From Geodermatophilus sabuli (lineage in GTDB: Bacteria; Actinomycetota; Actinomycetes; Mycobacteriales; Geodermatophilaceae): DNA of 64,000 nt. The notes under the pieces are model-generated. The model worked only from the letters and a program-made list of their open reading frames with translations, was not told where the DNA came from and ran no database searches. Of this stretch, positions 9,630 through 17,811 are shown in pieces. How positions within the stretch are numbered: position 1 is the first letter of the stretch; each line of letters starts with the position of its first letter. The stretch is from contig NZ_JAAGWF010000015.1 of NCBI RefSeq assembly GCF_010686765.1, forward strand, positions 1 through 64,000. Reading direction: 5' to 3'. The position numbers were made by a program, and so were the translations under genes.

Positions 9630-10871
9630 TCAGGGACCACCTGCGCCGGGACTCCCGGGGAGGGCGGCGCGGGAGACCGGGCAGGACATGCACCGCGGGC
9701 CGCCGCGGCCACTGCCCAGCTCCGAGCCGGCGATCCGCACCACCTCGATGCCCGCGGCCTCCAGCGCCGCGTTGGTGACCGTGTTGCGCTCGTAGGCGAC
9801 GGCCAGCCGCGGGGCCAGCGCGAGGGTGTTGTTGCCGTCGTCCCACTGCTCGCGCTCGGCGGTGACCGGGTCCAGGCCGGTGTCGATCAGCCGCAGCCGG
9901 TCGATGCCCATCGCGGCGGCCGCGGCCTCCAGGAACGGCGCGGGTCCGGTGACGGTGAGGTCGGTCGTGTCGTCGTCGTCCGGCACCTGCGCCGAGGTGA
10001 CGGTCCAGGCGGCCAGGGAGTCGGCGACGGCGGGGTACATGACGAACGCGTCGACGTCGACCATGGTCGCGATGGTGTCCAGGTGCATCGTGGCCCGCTG
10101 CTGGGCGATGGGGACGACGAGCACCGTGTGCGCCAGGCCGCGGGCGAACACCCGCCGGGCCAGCCGCTCCGCGCCACCCGGCGTCGTCCGCTCGCCGACG
10201 CCGACCGCGACCACCCCGGGCGTCAGCAGCAGGACGTCGCCGCCCTCCAGGTGCTCGAGCGAGGCGTCGTAGAGCTGCTCGGCGCCGGTGAACCGCGGGT
10301 GGTGGGCGTACACGGCGGCGGTGATCGTGCTCTCCCGGTGCCGCGCCGGCATGGCCAGTGACGTCACCGCGACCTGGCCGCCCACCCACACCGACGAGTC
10401 ACGGGTGAAGAGCAGGTTGGGCAGCGGGGGGACGACGAAGTCGCCGCGGTCCATGATCTCGAAGGCCAGCCCTCGGCCACCGGGGAGCTCGTCGTGCGCC
10501 AGCCCGGCGATCAGCGTCCCGGCCAGGTCCCCGGGGTCGAGGTCGGCCAGGTGGGCGGCCGCCGTCCGCTGCAGGGTGGCCCCCAGGCGCGGGTCGTCGA
10601 CGGCCGCGGCGACGAGCTCGTCGCGGGCGGCGGGGACGGCGAGCACCTCGGCCAGCAGCCGGTCGAGGTGCAGCACCTCCACCCCGCGGGCGGTCAGCTC
10701 GGCGGCGAAGGCGTCGTGCTCCTCCTGCGCGCGCCGCACCCAGGGCACGCCGTCGAAGAGCAGCTGGTCGTTGTTGCGCGGCGTCAGCCGGCGCAGCTCG
10801 GCGCCGGGCCGGTGCAGCAGCACCGTCTGCAGCGGGCCGACCTCGCTGGTGGCGCCGAGGGGGGCGGTCAT
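9630..10871 (-). CDS. arcA: Arginine deiminase
   Basis: 413-residue guanidino-modifying enzyme hydrolysing L-arginine to citrulline and ammonia. Family motifs in order: [50 protein letters not shown], the catalytic His in [22 protein letters not shown] and the nucleophile Cys394 in [12 protein letters not shown]. Start ATG 10871 is chosen because the characteristic ADI N-terminus ([15 protein letters not shown]) follows within ten residues; longer open frames upstream are unlikely. No ornithine carbamoyltransferase or carbamate kinase is adjacent, so this is a stand-alone ADI rather than an energy-yielding arc operon. It is divergent from the SDR gene. Confidence 0.95.
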   Translation of the reverse strand: MTAPLGATSEVGPLQTVLLHRPGAELRRLTPRNNDQLLFDGVPWVRRAQEEHDAFAAELTARGVEVLHLDRLLAEVLAVPAARDELVAAAVDDPRLGATLQRTAAAHLADLDPGDLAGTLIAGLAHDELPGGRGLAFEIMDRGDFVVPPLPNLLFTRDSSVWVGGQVAVTSLAMPARHRESTITAAVYAHHPRFTGAEQLYDASLEHLEGGDVLLLTPGVVAVGVGERTTPGGAERLARRVFARGLAHTVLVVPIAQQRATMHLDTIATMVDVDAFVMYPAVADSLAAWTVTSAQVPDDDDTTDLTVTGPAPFLEAAAAAMGIDRLRLIDTGLDPVTAEREQWDDGNNTLALAPRLAVAYERNTVTNAALEAAGIEVVRIAGSELGSGRGGPRCMSCPVSRAALPGSPGAGGP

Positions 10872-10923
10872 GCGGTCGAGGCTGGCACAGCCGACGCGCC
10901 CGTCGCCCGCCGGCGCCGCTGGA

Positions 10924-10929
10924 TAGGGT
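10924..10929 (+). promoter_or_regulatory. Putative -10 for the SDR operon
   Basis: TAGGGT, a TANNNT-type -10 hexamer, lies 50 bases before the GTG start at 10980 in the 108-base divergent gap between arcA and the SDR gene. A GAGGGG ribosome-binding stretch at 10966-10971 supports a leadered transcript here. Confidence 0.4.
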
Positions 10930-10979
10930 GCCCGGACCGGGGCGACGGCGTCCCCGCGACGCCGCTGAGGGGCTCGCCC

Positions 10980-11747
10980 GTGGACCTGTTCGACCTGACC
11001 GGCAAGGTGGCCGTCGTCACCGGCGGCACCCGCGGCATCGGGCTGATGATGGCCCGCGGCCTGCTGCAGGCGGGTGCCTCGGTGTACGTGAGCTCGCGCA
11101 AGGCCGACGCGGGGGAGGCGGCGGTCGCCGAGCTCTCCGGCTTCGGCCGGGTCGCGTCGGTCCCGGCCGACGTCTCGACCGAGGACGGGTGCCGCGGGCT
11201 GGCCGCGGAGGTGGGCCGGCGCGAGGAGCGGCTGCACGTCCTGGTCAACAACGCCGGGGCGACGTGGGGCGCGCCGTTCGCCGAGTTCCCCGCGGCCGCC
11301 TGGGACAAGGTCCTCGACCTCAACCTCAAGGCGCCGTTCTTCCTCACCCGCGCCTTCCTGCCGCTGCTGACGGCCGCGGCGAGCGACGACGACCCGGCCC
11401 GCGTGGTCAACGTCGGCAGCATCGACGGGCTGCACGCGCCGTCCCTGCCGACGTACTCATACTCGGCCAGCAAGGCGGGCCTGCACCACCTGACCCGGGT
11501 GCTGGCCAAGGAGCTGGGCCCGCGGCGGATCACGGTGAACGCCGTCGCCCCCGGCCCGTTCGAGTCGAAGATGATGGCGGCCACGCTGGCCGCGCACGGG
11601 GACGAGATCGTCGCGTCGTCCCCGCTGGGGCGGATCGGCCGGCCCGACGACATGGCCGGCGTCGCGGTCTACCTGTGCAGCCGGGCCGGGGCCTACGTCA
11701 CCGGCGCGGTGATCCCGGTGGACGGCGGCCGCGCCACCACGCTGTGA
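10980..11747 (+). CDS. Short-chain dehydrogenase/reductase (RhlG/FabG-like)
   Basis: 255-residue classical SDR. The NAD(P)-binding TGGTRGIG motif is at residues 13-20, NNAG near 90, the catalytic Ser in GSIDGLH and the YSASKAG tyrosine-lysine pair near 160; the C-terminus [14 protein letters not shown] is typical of the family. Start is GTG 10980 with GAGGGG upstream. The Arg after the first Gly-rich turn (SSRKADA) favours NADP(H). Overall resemblance is to RhlG-like 3-ketoacyl reductases; the true substrate is unknown. The stop overlaps the start of the next gene as GTGA. Confidence 0.9.
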   Translation: MDLFDLTGKVAVVTGGTRGIGLMMARGLLQAGASVYVSSRKADAGEAAVAELSGFGRVASVPADVSTEDGCRGLAAEVGRREERLHVLVNNAGATWGAPFAEFPAAAWDKVLDLNLKAPFFLTRAFLPLLTAAASDDDPARVVNVGSIDGLHAPSLPTYSYSASKAGLHHLTRVLAKELGPRRITVNAVAPGPFESKMMAATLAAHGDEIVASSPLGRIGRPDDMAGVAVYLCSRAGAYVTGAVIPVDGGRATTL

Positions 11748-12352
11748 CGGGGACCCGGCTGCGGTTCGACGGCTGGATCCTCGGGGTCGGGACGTCGACG
11801 GGCACCCGCGTCGTGGTGGGGCACTGGCCGCGCTCGCCGCTGGGGCCGCTGTCCGACGTCATGGTGCAGCGGCCCGACGGCCACCGGCTGCTGCTCGCCC
11901 CGAGCCGGGAGGCGGCCGACTTCATCGCCGCCACCTACGCCTTCGACGAGGTGCGGGTGCTGCCGGTGACGGTCGCCCGGCCCGACGCCGCGACCTGGAC
12001 GGTGGCCGCCGGCCCGCTCGCGATGCGGGTGCGCACCGGCCGGCGCCCGGCGCTGGGCTGGCTGCTGCGCGCCGTCCCCGCCCCGCTGGCGCGGGCCCCC
12101 GCCTGGGTCCGGGTTGTCGACGCCCCGGCGCGGCTGCTCACCGGGCTGCGCACCACCGGCTCGGCGGGACAGGGGCGCACCGAGTGGTACGGCGTCCAGG
12201 ACCTGCACGCGGCCACCGGGCTCACCGCGACGTGGGACGGCGCGCCGCTCGGCCACCTGGCCCCGGTGCACCCGCCGGTGACGTTCGGCTTCGGCTCGGT
12301 CCCACCCCGGCCCGGGGTGGTGCGCGTGACGACGACGGTGCGCGTGCCCTGA
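11744..12352 (+). CDS. Conserved hypothetical protein
   Basis: 202-residue soluble protein of unrecognised family. The start is GTG 11744, inside the SDR stop (GTGA overlap), so the two are co-translated. It is rich in beta-strand-like alternations (RLRFDGWILGVGTSTGTRVVVG at the N-terminus; GFGSVPPRPGVVRVTTTVRV at the C-terminus), with a WYGVQDLHAATGLTAT segment near residue 155. No signal peptide, membrane helix or catalytic motif was recognised. Codon use is like its neighbours. The context suggests a partner of the SDR, with no further basis for function. Confidence 0.7.
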   Translation: MTGTRLRFDGWILGVGTSTGTRVVVGHWPRSPLGPLSDVMVQRPDGHRLLLAPSREAADFIAATYAFDEVRVLPVTVARPDAATWTVAAGPLAMRVRTGRRPALGWLLRAVPAPLARAPAWVRVVDAPARLLTGLRTTGSAGQGRTEWYGVQDLHAATGLTATWDGAPLGHLAPVHPPVTFGFGSVPPRPGVVRVTTTVRVP

Positions 12353-12384
12353 GGCCCTCGCGCCGGGCGGCAGGAGGGCCCCGG

Positions 12385-15300
12385 TCAGGCCGATCTCGGC
12401 GCGGTCGACCGCTTCCGGCGGGGGCGGGTGGCGGTGTCCTCGGGCACCCGGGACAGGTGCGAGTCGGCCAGCGCCACCTGGTGCGGGGAGCCCACCAGCC
12501 GACCCTGCCGGCGCGCGGCATGCCACCAGTCACGGGCGGCCACCGTGTCGCCGGTGCGCTCGGCGATCCGGCCGAGCAGCTCGTCGTACGCGCCGAGGGT
12601 GAACGAGGGCGTCCCCAGCACCGCCTGCCGCCCGCGGAAGGGCAGCAGCGAGACGGTGGCCGTCTCGATCTCGTGCTCGTCGCCGATCTGCAGCGCGACC
12701 TCAGCCTGCAGCAGCGTGGCGACGTCGCTCGCCCAGTCCCGGACCTGGGTGCGGCCCCACCGCTTGCGCAGCCGCCGCGCCTCGGCCAGGTCGCCGGACT
12801 CCGCGGCGGCCAAGACCGCCATGAGCTGCAGCAGCGGGCTGCCCTCGTCGCCGGTCTGCACGAGCAGGTCGATCGCCTCGGGCAGCCGGTGGTCGCCGCG
12901 GCGCAGGGTGAACTGGTGCGCGGCGAAGGCGTGCGCCGCGTGCGGGGTGACCTTGCGGTAGAGCTCGTAGGCCTCGGTCGTCAGTTCCTCGGCGCGGACC
13001 GCGTCGCCGCGCAGCCAGGCGGCCCCGGCCTGCTGCCACAGCACGTGGGGGCGCACCTCCGGCCCGGACAGCGAGATCGCCAGCCGCCGCCCGGCGTCCA
13101 GGTCCGCCTCGAACCCCCGCAGGTCGGCCAGGTGCAGACGGATGGAGGCCCGGTGCAGCCGGGCGTAGAACTCGGTCCGCCGCGGCAGTCCCCGCCCCGC
13201 CAGCGCGAGCGCCTCGTCGGTCGCCTCGAGCCGGAGCTCGGCCGCACCCGGGCGCCCCCAGACGGCGAGGCAGTAGTTGTTCAGCGTCCGGCCCAGCAGC
13301 TCCGGATCGCCGACGTCCCGAGCCAGCGCGAGGGCGCGCTCGGCGTAGCGCGGCCCCTTCTGCAGGTCCTCGCTGAACGCCAGCTCGACGCCGAGGGTGC
13401 CCAGCAGCCGGGCGGTCAGGCGGTCGCGCTCGGCCTCGGTCGCGTCGGGGGCGATCTCGTCCCGGTGCTCGAGCAGCTCCTCCAGCAGCTCGACCATCCC
13501 GTGGTCGACGACGCCGTGCGGCCGCCAGTTCCACAGCGTGGGCGAGCCCCACACGGCCGCGGACTCCAGCAGGCAGCGGCGGTCGCCGAGTTCGCGGGCC
13601 AGCGCGATCGCCTCGGCGACCACCTCGCCGGCCTCGGTCCGCTGGCCGCTGTTCAGCAGGTCGTTGCCGAGCGCGGTGAGCAGGTCGTGGCGGGTCCGCG
13701 TGACGCCGGGCCCGGCGGGGTCCAGCAGTGCCAGCGCCCGGCGCACGTGCGCCGCGGCCTCCCCGTGCGCCAGCCGCTCCCGGGCCGCCTGTGCCGCGGC
13801 GGTCGAGTACCGCAGCGCCGGGCCGGGACCGGCCACCGGGACCGCCTCGACGAAGTGGTGGGCCAGCCGCTCGACCACCGCGTCGTCGGCCCGGCCGCCG
13901 GTGGCCCGCCGCTCGAGGGCGGCGGCCAGCCGGGCGTTGAGCCGGGCCCGGCGCAGCCGCGGCAGGTCGCCGTGCAGCACCTCCTGCACCAGGGCGTGGG
14001 TGAACCGCCAGCTCCACGGCTGACGTCCCTCCACGACCAGCCCGAAGGCGGTGGCGGAGTCCAGCGCCGCCAGGGCGGCCTCGGCCGGCGTGCCGGCGGC
14101 CTCGAGCAGGTCCAGGGTGACCTCGCGCCCGGCGACGGCGGCCAGCTCCAGCACCTCCCGGGTGCCCTCGGACAGCCGCGCCAGCCGGTTGCGGAGCACC
14201 TCGCGGATCGACGGCGGCACCGGCACCCGGTCGAGGCGGAGGTCGTGCGTGCTGACCATCCACCGCGCCAGCTCGACGACGAAGAACGGGTTGCCGGCGG
14301 TGCGGTCGTGCACGGTCTCGGCCAGCGCGTGGCCGCCGACCGCCCCGAGCTGCCCGGCCATGAGCGCGGCCACGTCCTCGGTGGCCAGGCCGGACAGCCT
14401 GATCCGGCTGGCCGCCGGCTCCCGGTTGAGCCGGGCCAGGCAGTCGACGACCACCTCGGGGAGGTCCTCGCCGACGGTGCGGACGGTGACCACGATCATC
14501 AGCGGACCCCGCGGCAGGTGCCGGGCCAGCAGGCCGAGCAGCTGCACCGACGTCGTGTCGGCGCCCTGCAGGTCGTCGAGGACGACGAGCACCGGGCGGG
14601 TGATCGCCGCGGTCAGCCGGGTGCGCAGGTCCTGGAACAGCCGGAAACGGGCGGCGTCGGCGTCGGCGCCGGGGTCGTCGGGGGGTGGGGTCAGCTCCTC
14701 CTGGCCGAGCTGCTCGAGGACCTGGGTCCACGGCCACAGGGCCGGCGCGCCGGCGTCGTCGGCGCAGCGGCTCCAGGCCACCGACCAGCCCGCCGCGAGG
14801 CAGGCGTCCGCGGCCGCCTCGGCCAGCCGGGTCTTGCCGATCCCCGGTTCCCCGCCGAGGACGACGACCGCCGGCCGCCCGCCGGCCACCTGGTCGGCCA
14901 CCGTCCGCAGGTGGGCCAGCTCCGCCTCCCGGCCGACCAGCGCCTCGGCGCCGGGGCCGACGGCGGGCATCGGCGCCGGCGGCGGGACGACGGACAGCAC
15001 CGGACGCGGCAGGCGATCGGTGAGCCCCGGGTCCTGCCGCAGCACCGCGCGTTCCAGGCCGCGCAGCTCGGGGCCCGGGTCGATGCCCAGCTCGTCGCGC
15101 AGCAGCTCGGTGCAGCGCCGCAGCGCGTCCAGCGCGTCGGCCTGCCGGTCCGCGGCGTAGAGCGCGGTGACCAGCCGCGCCCACAGCCGCTCGCGCAGCG
15201 GGTGCTCGGCGACCAGGTGCTGCAGGTCGGTGACGGCGGCGTCCGCCCGGCCCATCGCCAGCAGCGCGTCGCAGCGCCGCTCCCGTGCCCGCACCTGCAG

Positions 15301-15783
15301 CTCGGTCAGCCGGAGCCGGTCGGTCGCGGCGGTGGGCAGGTCGCCCAGCTCGGCCAGTGGCTCACCGCGCCACAGCTCCAGCGCCCGGTCCAGCAACGCC
15401 ACGCCCCGCGCCGGGTCGCCGGCCTGCACCGCACGGTCACCCTCGTCGACGAGCTGGGCGAAGCGCAGCGTGTCCAGGTCGGCGGCGTCGACCTGGAGCA
15501 GGTACCCCGGCGGCCGGGTGAGCAGCACCGTCGGCGCCTCGCGCGGGCCGCGGTCGGGCTCGAGCACCCGCCGCAGGTGGGAGACGTAGGCCTGAAGGGT
15601 GCCGGTCACGGTGGGCGGCGGCTCGTCCCCCCACAGCGCGGACACGATCCGGTCGATGCCGACCACCCGGCACGGCTCGGCCAGCAGCAGGGTGAGCAGT
15701 GCCCGTGGCTTGGCGCCGCCCACGTCGAGCAGACGACCATCGGGACCCGTGACCTCGAGCGGTCCGAGGACGCGGTAACGCAC
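12385..15783 (-). CDS. SARP-type regulator with AAA ATPase and TPR-like region (AfsR-like)
   Basis: 1132-residue multidomain activator. Residues 1-95 form an OmpR-like winged helix (VRYRVLGPLEVTGPDG, then GGAKPRALLTLLL), residues 96-255 the BTAD bacterial transcriptional activation domain, and 280-620 an AAA/NACHT-like ATPase with Walker A GEPGIGKT at 311-318 and a Walker B-like VLVVLDDLQGAD. The remaining ~500 residues are helical TPR-like repeats. Start GTG 15783 is supported by GGGAGG ten bases upstream and by the canonical SARP N-terminus. It is divergent from a FAD oxidase; the shared intergenic region holds three 11-bp-spaced GCAAG repeats that look like a SARP binding site. It probably integrates ATP/partner binding with activation of one or a few target genes. 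Confidence 0.93.
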   Translation of the reverse strand: MRYRVLGPLEVTGPDGRLLDVGGAKPRALLTLLLAEPCRVVGIDRIVSALWGDEPPPTVTGTLQAYVSHLRRVLEPDRGPREAPTVLLTRPPGYLLQVDAADLDTLRFAQLVDEGDRAVQAGDPARGVALLDRALELWRGEPLAELGDLPTAATDRLRLTELQVRARERRCDALLAMGRADAAVTDLQHLVAEHPLRERLWARLVTALYAADRQADALDALRRCTELLRDELGIDPGPELRGLERAVLRQDPGLTDRLPRPVLSVVPPPAPMPAVGPGAEALVGREAELAHLRTVADQVAGGRPAVVVLGGEPGIGKTRLAEAAADACLAAGWSVAWSRCADDAGAPALWPWTQVLEQLGQEELTPPPDDPGADADAARFRLFQDLRTRLTAAITRPVLVVLDDLQGADTTSVQLLGLLARHLPRGPLMIVVTVRTVGEDLPEVVVDCLARLNREPAASRIRLSGLATEDVAALMAGQLGAVGGHALAETVHDRTAGNPFFVVELARWMVSTHDLRLDRVPVPPSIREVLRNRLARLSEGTREVLELAAVAGREVTLDLLEAAGTPAEAALAALDSATAFGLVVEGRQPWSWRFTHALVQEVLHGDLPRLRRARLNARLAAALERRATGGRADDAVVERLAHHFVEAVPVAGPGPALRYSTAAAQAARERLAHGEAAAHVRRALALLDPAGPGVTRTRHDLLTALGNDLLNSGQRTEAGEVVAEAIALARELGDRRCLLESAAVWGSPTLWNWRPHGVVDHGMVELLEELLEHRDEIAPDATEAERDRLTARLLGTLGVELAFSEDLQKGPRYAERALALARDVGDPELLGRTLNNYCLAVWGRPGAAELRLEATDEALALAGRGLPRRTEFYARLHRASIRLHLADLRGFEADLDAGRRLAISLSGPEVRPHVLWQQAGAAWLRGDAVRAEELTTEAYELYRKVTPHAAHAFAAHQFTLRRGDHRLPEAIDLLVQTGDEGSPLLQLMAVLAAAESGDLAEARRLRKRWGRTQVRDWASDVATLLQAEVALQIGDEHEIETATVSLLPFRGRQAVLGTPSFTLGAYDELLGRIAERTGDTVAARDWWHAARRQGRLVGSPHQVALADSHLSRVPEDTATRPRRKRSTAPRSA

Positions 15784-15866
15784 GAGGCGGGATCCTCCCA
15801 GGTGCCGGCCGCCAGCGGGAGGCCTTTCCGGGCGGCGGGCGAGCAGCCCCTCGTCCAAGAGCCCGT

Positions 15867-15909
15867 GCAAGCGGGCTGCAAGTGCCGGGCAAGCGCCCGC
15901 CGCGAGGCT
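15867..15909 (+). promoter_or_regulatory. SARP-like direct repeats upstream of the FAD oxidase
   Basis: GCAAG occurs at 15867, 15878 and 15889, exactly 11 bp apart, as heptamers GCAAGCG, GCAAGTG and GCAAGCG. The last heptamer ends at 15895, and 8 bp later lies a weak -10-like GAGGCT (15904-15909). This is the geometry known for SARP activators (11-bp pitch, last repeat 8 bp before the -10). A similar box is found at 59965. Confidence 0.65.
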
Positions 15910-15973
15910 CGTCGGCGTCCCGATCGATGCCCGTGGCCGACCGCCGCGGCCGTTCCCGAGGAACCCCCACGTC

Positions 15974-17419
15974 ATGAGCCTCACCGAGGTCAGCCCCACC
16001 ATCCCCACCCCCCGCAGTCCCTCCGAGGCGCCGGTGCCGGCGATCCCGGCCGCCGACGTCGAGGAGCTCCGCAGCCGGGTGCACGGACCGGTCTACGTCT
16101 CCGGCGACGACGGCCTCGCCGCCGAGGTGTTCGCCTGGAACGTCGCCGTCCAGCACACCCCCGCGGTCGCCGTGGGCGCCACCTGCGCCGCCGACGTCGC
16201 CACCGCGGTGGCCTGGGCCGTCGCGCACGACCTGCCGGTCGCCGTCCAGGCCACCGGGCACGGCCCGGTGCGCAACGCCGCCGGCTCGCTGCTCGTCTCC
16301 ACCCGGCGGATGCAGGGCGTCACGGTCGACCCGGCTCGCCGCACCGCGCGGGTCGAGGCCGGCGTGAAGTGGGACAAGGTGCTCGCCGCCGCCGCGGAGC
16401 ACGGGCTCACCGGCCTCTGCGGGTCGTCCTCCGGCGTCGGGGTGGTCGGCTACACCCTCGGCGGCGGGATGGGCTCCCTGGGTCGCCGGTTCGGCTTCGC
16501 GGCCGACTCCGTCGTCTCCTTCGACATCGTCACCGCCGACGGCCGGATCCGGACGGTCTGCGCCGACGAGGAGCCCGAGCTGTTCTGGGGCGTCCGCGGC
16601 GGCAAGTCCAACTTCGGCATCGTCACCTCGATCGAGATCGAGCTCGTCCGGGTCAGCTCGGTGGTCGGCGGCGGGATCTTCTTCGCCGCCGAGGACGCCG
16701 CCGCGGTGCTGCACGCCTTCCGCGCCTGGGCGCCGACGCTGCCCGAGGAGGTCAGCACGTCGATCGCCGTCCTCCGGCTGCCGCCGATGGAGGAGCTGCC
16801 CGAGCCGCTGCGCGGCCAGACCGTCGTCCACCTGCGGTACGCCTACTGCGGGGACGACCCGGCCGAGGGGGAGCGGCTGGTCGAGCCGATGAAGGCCGCC
16901 GGGCGGATCGTGCTCGGGTTCATCGGCCCGCTGCTGACCACCGAGATGGACGCCGTGCACATGGACCCGCAGGACCCGATGCCCGGCTGGGAGAAGGGCA
17001 TGCTGCTGGCCGAGCTCACCGAGGAGACCGTCGACGCGTTCCTCGCGGCGGCCGGCCCGCAGGTCGAGGTGCCGCTGATCATGGCCGAGATCCGGCAGAT
17101 GGGCGGCGCGCTGGCCCGGCCGGCGCGGGTGCCCAACGCCGTCGCGGGCCGGGACGCGGCCTGGTCGGTGCTGGTGATCGGGCCGATGGTGCCGGAACTG
17201 GCCGACGTCCTGCCGCACGTGGGCCGCGGCGTGCTGGCGGCGCTGGCTCCCTGGGCGGCTCCCGGCGGCCTGGTCAACTTCCTCGGCGACGTCTCGGGCC
17301 CCGACGAGGTGGCCGCGGCGTACCCGCCGGCGGTGCGCGAGCGGCTGCTGGCGCTCAAGCAGGAGGTCGACCCCGACGGGGTCTTCTCCTTCGGGTACGC
17401 CCTCCCGTCCCGTGTCTGA
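15974..17419 (+). CDS. FAD-binding oxidoreductase (berberine-bridge/6-HDN oxidase-like)
   Basis: 481-residue PCMH/VAO-fold flavoprotein with a C-terminal BBE-type segment. The FAD domain shows AVAVQATGHGPVRNAAGSLL (the conserved GHG histidine for covalent flavin attachment), VTVDPARRTARVEAGVKW and VGVVGYTLGGGMGSLGRRFG; the C-terminal substrate/flavin tail is NFLGDVSGPDEV...DPDGVFSFGYAL. The position that carries the second flavin-linking Cys in bicovalent members appears to be Ser here, suggesting mono-covalent FAD. It sits divergently from the SARP-AAA regulator with a SARP-like box in between, so it is the likely direct target; a GAGGAAC stretch precedes ATG 15974. Substrate unknown. Confidence 0.9.
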   Translation: MSLTEVSPTIPTPRSPSEAPVPAIPAADVEELRSRVHGPVYVSGDDGLAAEVFAWNVAVQHTPAVAVGATCAADVATAVAWAVAHDLPVAVQATGHGPVRNAAGSLLVSTRRMQGVTVDPARRTARVEAGVKWDKVLAAAAEHGLTGLCGSSSGVGVVGYTLGGGMGSLGRRFGFAADSVVSFDIVTADGRIRTVCADEEPELFWGVRGGKSNFGIVTSIEIELVRVSSVVGGGIFFAAEDAAAVLHAFRAWAPTLPEEVSTSIAVLRLPPMEELPEPLRGQTVVHLRYAYCGDDPAEGERLVEPMKAAGRIVLGFIGPLLTTEMDAVHMDPQDPMPGWEKGMLLAELTEETVDAFLAAAGPQVEVPLIMAEIRQMGGALARPARVPNAVAGRDAAWSVLVIGPMVPELADVLPHVGRGVLAALAPWAAPGGLVNFLGDVSGPDEVAAAYPPAVRERLLALKQEVDPDGVFSFGYALPSRV

Positions 17420-17597
17420 GGAGGAGCGGGGCCAGGAGCGGCACCGGGACCCCGGCGGCCACCCCCGGCGGCTGCCCCGACACCTGCGCCGGCTGCTGCC
17501 ACCCGGCGTCGCCGCCGGCATCCGGTGGGACGGCGGGAGACCGGCCGGCGCCGGGGACGACGGCGGCCGCTCCCCCGACGAGGAGGGCCCGGGCTAG
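17412..17597 (+). CDS. Small basic protein coupled to the FAD oxidase (uncertain)
   Basis: A 61-codon frame starting at GTG 17412 and overlapping the end of the FAD oxidase by eight bases (GTGTCTGA). The predicted product is charged, rich in Arg, Gly and Pro, with a short amphipathic stretch LPRHLRRLLPPGVAAGI. There is no separate ribosome-binding site. A strong hairpin follows 44 bases after its stop, so the transcript does include it. The same eight-base GTGTCTGA junction joins the two HAD genes at 52336, which slightly supports real coupling. No family recognised; it may also be non-coding. Confidence 0.35.
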   Translation: MSEEERGQERHRDPGGHPRRLPRHLRRLLPPGVAAGIRWDGGRPAGAGDDGGRSPDEEGPG

Positions 17598-17640
17598 CGA
17601 CCCCGGCCGCAGACGGCGCCGCCCACCCGGACGGCGCCCT

Positions 17641-17677
17641 CCCCGCCGGTCCGCCCTGAACCCGCGGACCGGCGGGG
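17641..17677 (+). terminator. Terminator hairpin downstream of the FAD oxidase
   Basis: A perfect 14-bp stem, CCCCGCCGGTCCGC (17641-17654) / GCGGACCGGCGGGG (17664-17677), with a nine-base loop, in the convergent gap between the FAD oxidase unit and the FAD-linked oxidase on the other strand. Confidence 0.8.
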
Positions 17678-17700
17678 GCTCACCTCGATCAGTCGGGCAC

Positions 17701-17798
17701 GTGGCCCTCCTGCAGGGTCCCGCCGCGAGCGTGCGAGTGGTGGGGGGCAGTGGCCCTCCTGCAGGGTCCCGCCGCGAGCGTGCGAGTGGTGGGGGGCA
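17701..17798. repeat. 49-bp tandem duplication of a dispersed GC-rich element
   Basis: Two identical 49-bp units (17701-17749 and 17750-17798) starting GTGGCCCTCCTGCAGGGTCC and containing CGAGCGTGCGAG; the second is followed by GGGGGTCC. Related single copies occur at 21933, 37850, 40628 and 63353. It lies just beyond the 3' end of the gene at 17812. Confidence 0.9.
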
Positions 17799-17811
17799 GG
17801 GGGGTCCTTTC

